64,000 nt of DNA from Lingula anatina (taxonomy: Eukaryota; Brachiopoda; Lingulata; Lingulida; Lingulidae): contig NW_019775705.1 in assembly GCF_001039355.2 (NCBI RefSeq), positions 163,173 through 227,172 on the forward strand. Direction: 5' to 3'. How positions within the stretch are numbered: the first letter of the stretch is position 1; every line of letters starts with the position of its first letter. Below the pieces are notes generated by a model. That model saw nothing but the letters and a program-made list of their open reading frames with translations. It did not search any database and had not been told where the DNA came from. This document shows, in pieces, positions 34,993 to 44,634 of the stretch. Both the position numbers and the translations under genes were made by a program.

Positions 34993-37900
34993 ATGTGGAA
35001 AGCAGTGACAAGTAAAGCGGTCCAGGCACCACTAAGGTGCCGCGCGAGGGCCATCGATAAAGTCCTTTTACGTCAACCACACAGAACATGGCGACTGGCA
35101 ACAGTAGAAGCAGTTCGTCCCATGGCTTCAAAGCCCGAGAAGAGCTCCGTGCGCACAATGCAAACTGTTTCACCCATGCCAAACTTAGTGGAGAACAATA
35201 CCCGTGATCCTGTACCGAAGCCCAAGGCAGAGGCGGCCTATGCTGCCATGGATGGAAATGAAGCTGCTGCTTACATTGCATATGCCTTGAGTGACATTTC
35301 ATTCATTTACCCAATCAGCCCTGCCACCTCAATGGGGGATCACATGGACAAGTGGTCCGCGGAGTCCAAGAAGAATATCTTCAACAGTGTTGTCGATGTG
35401 AACATGATGCAGTCGGAGGCTGGTGCAGCAGGTTCTCTTCATGGGGCTGTGGCAGGTGGTTGTTTGGCCAGCACATTTACAGCTTCCCAGGGGTTGCTGC
35501 TTATGGTTCCCAACATGTATCTCCTGGCTGGAGAGCTCATGCCTTGTGTGTTCCATGTTTCCGCTAGGACAGTGTCTAAGCATGCCCTTTCCATCTTCAA
35601 CGATCACTCTGATGTCATGCATTGCAAATCGACAGGCTTTGCCATGCTGGCATCGAGCTCTGTACAGGAGGTCATGGACATGGCTTTGGTGTCCCATGTT
35701 GCCTCATTAAAGTCAAGGATACCTTTTCTGCACTTCTTTGATGGATACAGAACTTCAGCAGAGGTGTCTAAAATTCAGCCTATACCACATGCTGACATTG
35801 CCAAAATATTTCCCTATGAAGCACAGCAGAAACATCTGAAAGAATTTGCTCTCAATCCAAATGAGCCTAAGATCAGGGGTACAGGTCAGAGACCTGATAT
35901 CTTTTTCCAGTCCACGGTGGCTGCCAACAAGTATTATTTAGCTTGCCCAGGTATTGTACAGGAAACCATGGATGAGGTGTATGCTCTGACTGGACGCAAG
36001 TATGACCTGTTTGATTACCATGGATCCCCAACTGCAGACCGTGTGGCAGTAATATTAGGCTCAGCATCAAAGACACTCGAAGAAACAGTAGACTTCATGA
36101 ACAGAAATGGTTCCAATGTTGGTGTGGTGGGGGTGCATCTTTATCGTCCTTTCTCAGATGAACACCTGTTGAATGCTATTCCCAAAACAGCCAGAAAGAT
36201 TGCTGTCCTTGACAGGACCAGGGAAGACGGGGCTTTAGCCCAGCCACTTTTCATGGATGTAAATGTAGCTTTCAGTAATGCCAATAGGCAAGCGTTGATC
36301 ACTGGCGCCACATATGGGCTGGCCTCAAAGGAGTTCACACCAGAAATGGCTGTAGCTGTGTTTGATAACCTTAATGCAGAAAACCCCAAGATGCAGTATG
36401 TGATAGGTATAGAAGATGACGTGACGCACACTTCCCTGCCCTATGGTGAACCCATTACCACTGTGCCCCCGGGAACCAAGCAGTGCATGTTCTGGGGTCT
36501 TGGATCGGATGGCACGGTTGGAGCCAACAAAGAAGCCATCAAAACTATTGGCTTAAACACAAATCTGAAGACCCAGGGCCACTTTGTGTTTGACTCCCAC
36601 AAAGCAGATGGTATCACAGTATCTCATGTGAGATTTGGCCCTGAGGAAATCAAGTCAGAGTACATCATTCAGTCTGATGCAGATTATGTCTCTTGCCATC
36701 ACCCTTCCTATGTCGAGAAGTTCCATCAGATGTTAGATCCACTGAGTGAAGGTGGCACTTTTGTGCTGAATTCCCCATGGACAACAATGGAGCAGATGGA
36801 AGAAAACTTACCAGCTATATTCAAACAGAAGCTTGCAAAGAAGAAGGCCAAGTTTTACAACATTTCAGCAAACAAATTGGCACAGAGTCTTGGACTTGGA
36901 AAACGCATCAACATGATAATGCAGACAGCATTCTATGAGCTTTCTGGAGTCCTTGAAGTGGATGAGGCTATTGCTTTATTGAAGAAGTCCATTGAGAAAG
37001 CTTATGGCCACAAAGGTCCTAAAGTAGTGGAAAGCAATAAGAGTGCTGTGGATGCAGCAAGGCAGAGCCTGAAGAGAATTGACTATCCAGCATCTTGGGC
37101 CCAGGCCACTGAAGGCGGCAAGAGAGGAGAACATACAAAGGCTACAGAGTTTGTGGAAAACATCATGAACCCAGTGCTGGCTCTGGAAGGTGACAAACTC
37201 CCAGTCAGTGCCTTTGAGCCAGGTGGCCATATGCCCATTGGTACAACTCAGTATGAGAAGAGAGGTATAGCTCCCCAGATCCCAGTGTGGAAGCCAGATG
37301 CCTGCACTCAGTGCAACTACTGTGCCATAGTATGCCCACATGCTGTTGTGCGCCCTTTCCTGCTTGACAAGCAGGAGACCAAGAATATCCCTCCCGGGTT
37401 TGAAGCCAGACGTGCCAAAGGAGGTTCTGAAGTGTCTGGTTACCATTACAGTATTCAAATCTCCCCCATGGATTGCACAGGCTGTGAGGTCTGCGTGGAG
37501 TCCTGTCCAGATGATGCTCTCTACATGGCACCTTTTGATGAAGTCCATGAGAAGTACCGTCCACACTGGGAGTATGCTGTCAGTCTTCCTGAAAAGGGAG
37601 AGATTGGAGACAAGTTCTCAGTCAAGGGCAGCCAGTTCCAGAAACCACTTATGGAGTTCTCTGGGGCATGTGCTGGCTGTGGTGAGACTCCCTATGTGAA
37701 GTTGGCCACACAGCTATTTGGTGACCGTATGGTGATTGCCAACTCCTCTGGCTGTTCATCTGTGTGGGGAGGCACTGCCACCACCATTCCATTCACCACC
37801 AATAAGGATGGTCGTGGTCCTGCCTGGGGAAGGTCTTTATTTGAGGACACAGCAGAGTATGGCTTTGGCATGAAACTTGCCACCAAGAAACGACGTCGTG

Positions 37901-40530
37901 ATTTGAGAAACAAAATGCTCGTAGCCATGGAAACATGTAAGATTAGTGATGAGCTACGTGGGTTATTTCAAAAGTGGATCCAAAACATGGATAAAAATGA
38001 CCAAGTGGAGATCCTTGCACCTATGATGGAAGCTTTGCTGCTGAAAGAGATGGAAAACCAGCCAGACCTGGTCAAGGTGTATAATGACAGAAACCTGTTT
38101 AGAACACAGAGTCACTGGCTTATTGGTGGAGATGGATGGGCTTATGACATCGGTTATGGTGGAGTTGACCATGTGCTGTCCAAGGGAGAGAACATCAACA
38201 TCCTTGTTCTTGATACAGAGATGTACTCGAACACAGGAGGTCAGGTCTCCAAAGCCACACAGTTGTCCACTGTCACCAAATTTGCTGCCTCTGGTAAGAG
38301 ACAGAATAAGAAAGATCTTGGAATGAATGCAATGCTCTATGAAAATGTCTATGTAGCATCAGTTGCTATGGGGGCAAGCTACAACCAATGTGTGCAAGCC
38401 TTTAAAGAAGCGGAATCCTTTGATGGCACATCACTCATCATTGCCTACTCTCCATGTATCGACTGGGGTATTGAGATGAAGAATATGATGCATGAACAGA
38501 AAGAAGCAGTTGATTCTGGATACTGGCCCCTATACCGATATGATCCACGCCGCGCTGAAAAAGGAGCCATACCTTTCCAGTTAGACTCAAAGAAAATCAA
38601 GGGAGATTTTGAGAAGTACCTACATGGGCAGAACCGTTTTGATCAGTTGTTCAGGAAGGATAAGTCCCTTGCTGAAGGTCTGCATGGTTCCTTTGAACAT
38701 AACACTTTGCATCGTCATGAGAAGTTCCAGAAGATGGCCATGGATGAAGTGGAATATCTGGAATACTTGAAGGCCTTGCATGGGGAGGAGTTATCTACAG
38801 AAAAATCCATTGTCCTGTACGGCTCTGAAACTGGAAATGCTGAGGCATTGGCAGGGGTGTTTGCCTCTGAACTTTTGAGAAGAGGTATCAGAGCAAAGTG
38901 TTTGGCCATGGATGACTTTGAGGTGGATGACCTGCCGAAGCATTCAACTGTCTATTGTGTGGTGGCAACATGTGGACAGGGAGAGTTACCAGGAAACTGC
39001 AGGGACTTCTGGGAGCAGCTTGCAGACAAGGACCTCCCTAGCGACTACCTGGAGAACACAAGATTTGCAGTGTTTGGCCTTGGTGATACTTCTTACGTGT
39101 TCTACAACGAAGCCGCTAAGAAGTTTAATAAACGCCTGGAGGAGCTGGGTGGAAAGAGGATCTTGAATCTTGGCCTGGGAGATGACAAGGATGAAGAGAA
39201 ATATGAGACTGCGTGGAATGAATGGTGTCCCAACCTGTGGAATGAACTCGGCACACCACCACCACCACAAGAACTGCTGCCGCCTACATATAAAGTTAAC
39301 ATAGATACCACTGGAGAAATTTCTGCCCCTACAGAAGCCCTCACCCCAGCAGGCTCTAAGATAATACCATTGACCAAAAACGTCCTCCTGACACCTCCGG
39401 ACTATGACCGCGACATCCGTCATTATGAGTTTGACCTGAAAGGATCGGGGATGACATACAGCATTGGTGAATGCCTAGGCATCTATCCACACAATAATCC
39501 AGAGGAGGTGAATCAGTTTTTAGGTGATTGTGGCATCAACCCTGAGCATACAGTTACACTGGAGGACACTAGTGGCCGCAAAGAACCCCTTCCTCCTGTC
39601 ATCTCAGCTGGACGCCTCTTTGGGGAGGTACTGGATATTTTTGGCAGACCCAGCAGAAGGTTCTATGAGACTATGAGCATAGCAGCATCAGATCCAAGTG
39701 AAAAGAAGGAACTAGAGTACATCTTGAGTAAAGACGGTGCCGACAAGATGAAAGAGCTTGTGAAGGAGACAGTGACCTACGCTGATCTGATGAAGAAGTA
39801 TCCATCAGCAAAAATGCCATTGGATTACATGGTTGACCATGTCCCCCGCATTAAGCCACGCCTGTACTCCATAGCCTCGGCCTCCGAGATGCACGGAGAC
39901 ATGCTGCACTTGTGTATAGTGAAGGACGACTGGAACACCCCCTCTGGAAAGTACAGAGAAGGCACGTGTACCAGGTACCTACAACACTTGAGCAGAGGTG
40001 ACAAAATAGACCGTGTGGCTGGGAAAATCAATGCAGCTGGTATCAATATCCCAGACAACCATAGGCCGCCATTTGTAATGGTTGGTCTTGGCACAGGCCT
40101 CGCACCTTTCCGTGCTTTCATCGAAGAGCGCGAGGTGTCGAGACAGAGAGGTGAAGACGTAGGCGAGATGGCATTGTTCTTCGGGGCCCGTTACAAAAGA
40201 ACGGATTACACGTATGGAGATGAGCTAGAGGAGTACCACTCCAACGGGAAGGGGGTTCTCAGTGTCTTGTCCACAGCCTTTTCTAGAGACCAAGCTCACA
40301 AGATTTATGTGCAGAACCGTATCTCTGAACACCCTGAGGTCATCTATGACTACCTGGTGAAGAAGAAGGGCTATTTCTACCTGTGCGGTCCTGCAGGTAA
40401 CGTCCCTCCACAGGTGCGCAAGGCAGTTGTGGAGGCCTTTGTCAAGTGTGGAGGCCACACGCCAGAGGAAGCTGATAAAATGGTGACAGACATGCAGATT
40501 GAAGGAAGATACAACATTGAGGCTTGGTAA
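34993..40530 (+). CDS. PNO: Pyruvate:NADP+ oxidoreductase (PFOR-CPR fusion), mitochondrial-type leader
   Basis: One intronless frame of 1,845 residues, starting in a good context (TTCCACCATG) 17 bases after an acceptor (TTTCAG, 34976). Residues 1-60 are Arg/Ala/Ser-rich with no acid before Asp22, like a mitochondrial presequence. Then come the PFOR domains: YPISPATS at 106, FDGYRTS at 249, the gamma domain from about 497, two 4Fe-4S motifs (Cys 771/774/777/781 and 828/831/834/838), the proximal-cluster CAGCGE at 893-898 and the thiamine-diphosphate site GDGWAYDIGYGG at 1046-1057. From about 1272 follows a flavodoxin/FMN domain (YGSETGNAEAL), then an FAD/NADPH reductase of cytochrome-P450-reductase type: RLYS 1623-1626, GTCTRYL 1657-1663, GLGTGLAPFRAF from 1698 and the C-terminal Trp. 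The enzyme turns pyruvate, CoA and NADP+ into acetyl-CoA, CO2 and NADPH. Size and order match Euglena and Cryptosporidium PNO. AATAAA at 40881 is a candidate end. Confidence 0.96.
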   Translation: MWKAVTSKAVQAPLRCRARAIDKVLLRQPHRTWRLATVEAVRPMASKPEKSSVRTMQTVSPMPNLVENNTRDPVPKPKAEAAYAAMDGNEAAAYIAYALSDISFIYPISPATSMGDHMDKWSAESKKNIFNSVVDVNMMQSEAGAAGSLHGAVAGGCLASTFTASQGLLLMVPNMYLLAGELMPCVFHVSARTVSKHALSIFNDHSDVMHCKSTGFAMLASSSVQEVMDMALVSHVASLKSRIPFLHFFDGYRTSAEVSKIQPIPHADIAKIFPYEAQQKHLKEFALNPNEPKIRGTGQRPDIFFQSTVAANKYYLACPGIVQETMDEVYALTGRKYDLFDYHGSPTADRVAVILGSASKTLEETVDFMNRNGSNVGVVGVHLYRPFSDEHLLNAIPKTARKIAVLDRTREDGALAQPLFMDVNVAFSNANRQALITGATYGLASKEFTPEMAVAVFDNLNAENPKMQYVIGIEDDVTHTSLPYGEPITTVPPGTKQCMFWGLGSDGTVGANKEAIKTIGLNTNLKTQGHFVFDSHKADGITVSHVRFGPEEIKSEYIIQSDADYVSCHHPSYVEKFHQMLDPLSEGGTFVLNSPWTTMEQMEENLPAIFKQKLAKKKAKFYNISANKLAQSLGLGKRINMIMQTAFYELSGVLEVDEAIALLKKSIEKAYGHKGPKVVESNKSAVDAARQSLKRIDYPASWAQATEGGKRGEHTKATEFVENIMNPVLALEGDKLPVSAFEPGGHMPIGTTQYEKRGIAPQIPVWKPDACTQCNYCAIVCPHAVVRPFLLDKQETKNIPPGFEARRAKGGSEVSGYHYSIQISPMDCTGCEVCVESCPDDALYMAPFDEVHEKYRPHWEYAVSLPEKGEIGDKFSVKGSQFQKPLMEFSGACAGCGETPYVKLATQLFGDRMVIANSSGCSSVWGGTATTIPFTTNKDGRGPAWGRSLFEDTAEYGFGMKLATKKRRRDLRNKMLVAMETCKISDELRGLFQKWIQNMDKNDQVEILAPMMEALLLKEMENQPDLVKVYNDRNLFRTQSHWLIGGDGWAYDIGYGGVDHVLSKGENINILVLDTEMYSNTGGQVSKATQLSTVTKFAASGKRQNKKDLGMNAMLYENVYVASVAMGASYNQCVQAFKEAESFDGTSLIIAYSPCIDWGIEMKNMMHEQKEAVDSGYWPLYRYDPRRAEKGAIPFQLDSKKIKGDFEKYLHGQNRFDQLFRKDKSLAEGLHGSFEHNTLHRHEKFQKMAMDEVEYLEYLKALHGEELSTEKSIVLYGSETGNAEALAGVFASELLRRGIRAKCLAMDDFEVDDLPKHSTVYCVVATCGQGELPGNCRDFWEQLADKDLPSDYLENTRFAVFGLGDTSYVFYNEAAKKFNKRLEELGGKRILNLGLGDDKDEEKYETAWNEWCPNLWNELGTPPPPQELLPPTYKVNIDTTGEISAPTEALTPAGSKIIPLTKNVLLTPPDYDRDIRHYEFDLKGSGMTYSIGECLGIYPHNNPEEVNQFLGDCGINPEHTVTLEDTSGRKEPLPPVISAGRLFGEVLDIFGRPSRRFYETMSIAASDPSEKKELEYILSKDGADKMKELVKETVTYADLMKKYPSAKMPLDYMVDHVPRIKPRLYSIASASEMHGDMLHLCIVKDDWNTPSGKYREGTCTRYLQHLSRGDKIDRVAGKINAAGINIPDNHRPPFVMVGLGTGLAPFRAFIEEREVSRQRGEDVGEMALFFGARYKRTDYTYGDELEEYHSNGKGVLSVLSTAFSRDQAHKIYVQNRISEHPEVIYDYLVKKKGYFYLCGPAGNVPPQVRKAVVEAFVKCGGHTPEEADKMVTDMQIEGRYNIEAW

Positions 40531-43077
40531 ATCGTTTGAGCAGAGACATTCCCCCCCTTGGTTGAAACTGCGTTGTCTTTGGAGTCCATAGCAATGGGAG
40601 AGGAATACCACACAAATATACTAAGATTTTCAGTGAAAGACCAGTTGCATTATCTATTATCACAAGCTTTGTAGATGTCCAAGTTGATGCCAAAGCTTTT
40701 TGCCCTTTAAGTATTCCACATAGTAAATCAGTTTATTGTGATCTTAAACCCATTTAGTATAATAATTCAGTATAATAATTGATATTGAATATATAAGATT
40801 TCTGTAAAACTGAAGGCAACCAATTATCCCAGGAATATTGAATCATTAAAGTGCCTTAAATATCTTGACAAGGGCAGGTGAATAAAGGCACAAGAATTGG
40901 TCAGAATCATTAATTTAAAAAGTTGCCAGTATCTATTTTAATTAATAGGTTGTCAGAAGGACAAGTGATTCATTGTACTGTAGTGGAAATATAAAATTGT
41001 CTGTGAAGGGATGCCATTACCTGACACTTACACAGTACAACAAAATGAGGGATGAAAAACCTGTGCACGAATATATCAGTAAATTGTTGTTACTTAAAAA
41101 TAACTGTGAAATCAGGCACTGTTGTATAGACGAGAACAACAACTGTTGAACAGCCAACTTGACTCTCAGCACAAGTTCGTCAAAACAGGTAAATTGTACA
41201 TAAGGAATTTTGGCACCATAAATGTACAGTTGTTAACAGATTGTTTCTTAATACTTCTATTGCTTTTCCGTTAAGATTTTTCTTGTTAGTTTAGTATCGT
41301 TTTAGTGCACAGTCTGCAGAAGGCTTTGGTAAGTTTATTAAAGTATAAATAATATATAATATGAAGTATTCACTGCGTATTCCTCCGTGCTCTGTAGGGT
41401 TTGTTAGTTTTGGAGATAAAACACCACGTGGTTTTGGTTGATGAAGTGGTCTGTTAAAATTCCATGTAATCTGTGAATACATCTTTTCTTTTAAGAGTAC
41501 TGTTACTTTAAGCACGTGCTGTATTGTAAATATCAGTGTTCATCCATTACTATTTTTGTGCAGGGGGTAGGGATGCAACAAATATTGTTTTTTTTTTTTT
41601 TTCATTTTGTTGATGTATAATTGCTTTTTATGTAATGGTATACACACAGAACTTTGTTGATTCTTCAGCTGCATATGTTAAGAGCTTTTCTCAGAAACAC
41701 TGTTCCCTCGATACCTTTGTTTTTGGTGTCGAGGTTTTTCTTTCGTAAATTGATCTCTTCAGACTTCTAAACCAAATGGATACCAATAGATTCTAAAAAC
41801 TTCTTGTTTGTTATTAAGAATATGATCTATATAGCTATATAATTAACCCGTCTGTGGGTTTATCAAAGCAGTACAATACTTAGTTGATAAATGATATAGC
41901 GAAAAAATTATATTTAGCTTTTAAAAAAGTATTAATGAGTGTCAAAATGTAATTGAGTTGTGATATCTTTGATGCAGCTTAGCATGACCAATTTAAAACC
42001 GGTTACCTGGACTGCCCTTTTATTTTTAATTTGATTTTTATTTTTTTCTGGCCATCAAATATGTGTATTGTGATCATTCAAATATTTTAATTTTGATGCC
42101 ACTCAGTTTGTTAAGATTCAGAAAGTGTTATGGTTATGGTTATGAATTAAGTAATATTAATGGAGTATATTATTAATGAAGCTATAATATATTTGATTAT
42201 AATTATTTATTTGATGAGTGATTATCTTTGGCATAGCATAATATACCAGACATGGAATAGATGACCCTACACAGTCGTAAAGTTAATGGGACTAGACGTT
42301 GTAATATCTATGTGAGAAGTCGAGGTGGTATAAAGGACATATTTGGAAATAACCACGATACAAGTCAAGGTGCTAGAAAGGACAGTGGTATCCACAATAC
42401 AAGGACAGTTTGAAAAAGGGGTTGCATTCAGTGATATTGGCGTGAGAACTTGCTTATGAATGCCCCAGACTTCCTCTGAATTTGCCTTTGATTTCTATAC
42501 GTGTGCTTTCTCAGGCCTTGGCTCCAGCAAGTACTCCATTGAAAACTATCTTGTGATTTAAAAAAGAAAATCTCTGAAGATTTGAGACAACAAAAAACTG
42601 ACAGTTTCTTTGATTTATTAAAAAGTCTGCAAACAAAACAGTTTTCTGGCATTGAGAATTTTTTCAAACTGAAAAACCAAGTATGTGTTCATCTTATATG
42701 ATGTAAACATATTTTGCAACAGGTGTTTGCCAAGAAATTGTATTTATTTGAGATCAAGTTTTTCCTGTTGGGCACCAATGCTAAATTGATGTTAATTTAT
42801 TCAAACAAATCTCCCAACAAACTTTTTTTCAAAAAAGTCATTGTATAATCTCAGTGTTAGCTATTTATTTGATTTGCTGCCCTGCTATATAATTTTATGA
42901 ATGTGTGAATAATTGTAACTGGTCTTAAAAATCTTAAATTAATATTATTCTTACTAGGATGATTAAGATACTCCAGAATGAGTCTGACACCATATAATAT
43001 GTCTAGTTAGGTGGTATATCTGGAAATAAATTAGTTTGTTGAGTTCTTTAGTGCTGTTATTTGTTCACACATATCTA

Positions 43078-43253
43078 GGGTAGCGCTAGCTAACACTCGC
43101 CAATTTGGCCAAATGCTAAAACTGATTGAAATTGCATGGCTAAACAAAGTAGGGTTGATTTGACTTATTTTAGTCAAATTTAAACCACTGGGACAAAATA
43201 GCAATGAAAAAGTAGTAATTTGTCTAAACGAAAAAAATTGCTAGCGCCACCCC
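43078..43253. mobile_element. MITE with GGGTRGCGCTAGC termini (haplotype A)
   Basis: The left end GGGTAGCGCTAGC pairs with the right end GCTAGCGCCACCCC. Inside, TTTGACTTATTTTAGTCAAA is a further palindrome. The other copy of the segment carries it at 55383-55554, where the right end GCTAGCGCTACCCC pairs without mismatch. Confidence 0.7.
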
Positions 43254-44091
43254 AGCATATGCCAACTCCATCCCATGAATTGCTACTGGATTATGTACCG
43301 GGTAGATGAAATATCCTTCCCATAATGTTTTCCGAATTTGATTGTAAATGCTCATTTTAATGAGAAAAAAATGTTGAAAAATGTTGAACTCCTTTAATGT
43401 TACATATGGGACACAGCATAAGATTTTAAACATGACTGAATACACAAAGTTGAAACCATTTCTTGTTAAACTTTGAGGACAAGCACAAGAAAAGAAACTA
43501 AACAAGATGAATGCCATAAATTGATGTTCACAAAAATAATTTATTTTTCACCTGACAAAGCTTGATTTATTAATTAGATTGTTAGTAATGTTACAGTTTG
43601 GCAAATGTCAAGAAAGGAGGACCAAAGGTTGGTTGGGAGCATCCCAGGAAAATACATTGAGTTAATTTTTCAGGAAAACTATCCTTATATTACCTTGTAA
43701 ATTTAAAGAGCACGTACACTATATATACATTCCATAGTAATTGTTCTAATTATGGGCAAGAAAAGGCACTCTGATGGTCCATTAGGTAACCTTCATGTTA
43801 AATAAAGGTATTAAAGGAACTAATTAACCCATCCCAGCTTTATTTGCAAAGTTGAATTTTTGGTGGGAATTGACAGAAAAAAAATTATTTTCCTATGCGT
43901 TCACTTTATTGGGTTCGATATTTTTTTCCATTTCTAATCAAATAATAATTTTTAAAAATACCAACTTTAAAATTGACTTAATTCCATGCACATTTCAAAT
44001 GTAAATACCAACACCAGGAAGTTTTATTTGAGAATTTAAACAGTTTTTTTAGTTTTTTAAAAGTCTATTGGGAAAGGAATTAACATATACT

Positions 44092-44092
44092 A

Positions 44093-44172
<80 letters not shown>
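44092..44172. repeat. (TA)n microsatellite, long allele
   Basis: About 40 TA units, against only a few (about 56020-56031) at the matching place in the second copy. Confidence 0.95.
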
Positions 44173-44175
<3 letters not shown>

Positions 44176-44634
44176 TCTTTGCAGGATATATGTAAACAAA
44201 GAATAAAAAACGAGTTTGCTTTAAGTTTATACATCCCGTGCAACGCAAAAATTCCACCCCCTCCCCATTGTTTGCTCGCAAATGCACCCGTTATACTGGA
44301 CTTACGCCACGTTTCAGTGATACGATAGCTAGGCGAATTGCATGGTCTCTAATGTTTATTTCCTCGCCACGGTATTTACAATCAATTAGAAATACTGACG
44401 CGAAAGAAGGCCCTACATGCTATTCTAGTGTTTGGGGGGAAAATAATGTTGTTATGGCAAGTTTCACTGATATCCTGAGGGGTTCCTAAAAGCAGAAAAA
44501 ATATTTAATTTATTCCTCACCTGACAATGCATTTACTAACGGCTATTGTTATTGATTGCATTAGAGGAGATGCTATTTTAAGCAACCCGCAATTAGGTCA
44601 AAAGCAGTGCATCACGGGACATCCTACATTCAAA

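Larger units (their letters stand above)
40531..44634. other. Spacer between PNO and the chromodomain gene (haplotype A)
   Basis: It holds the PNO 3' untranslated region, a candidate AATAAA at 40881, a T run (41587-41601), a MITE (43078-43253) and a (TA)n tract (44092-44172). The same sequence recurs at 52884-56489. No other gene is seen; short frames on the - strand lack support and are not better conserved between the copies than the surrounding DNA. Confidence 0.6.

Noticed and set aside
34993-40530. Bacterial or protist contamination as the source of PNO
   Set aside because: The frame lies in AT-rich, repeat-bearing DNA contiguous with spliced animal genes, has an acceptor and good start context just upstream, and its 3' half recurs on a second haplotype.
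35329-40611. Many open frames of 60-196 codons antisense or out of frame inside PNO
   Set aside because: They are shadows of a long, relatively GC-rich coding frame and show no independent start context, splice sites or family resemblance.
42428-42667. Antisense 79-codon frame identical in both copies (also at 54728-54967)
   Set aside because: Its identity is shared with the surrounding noncoding sequence, and there are no splice signals or family features.
44049-44328. Open frames across the (TA)n tract (tyrosine-isoleucine repeats)
   Set aside because: They are simple-sequence artefacts; the tract is nearly absent from the other haplotype.
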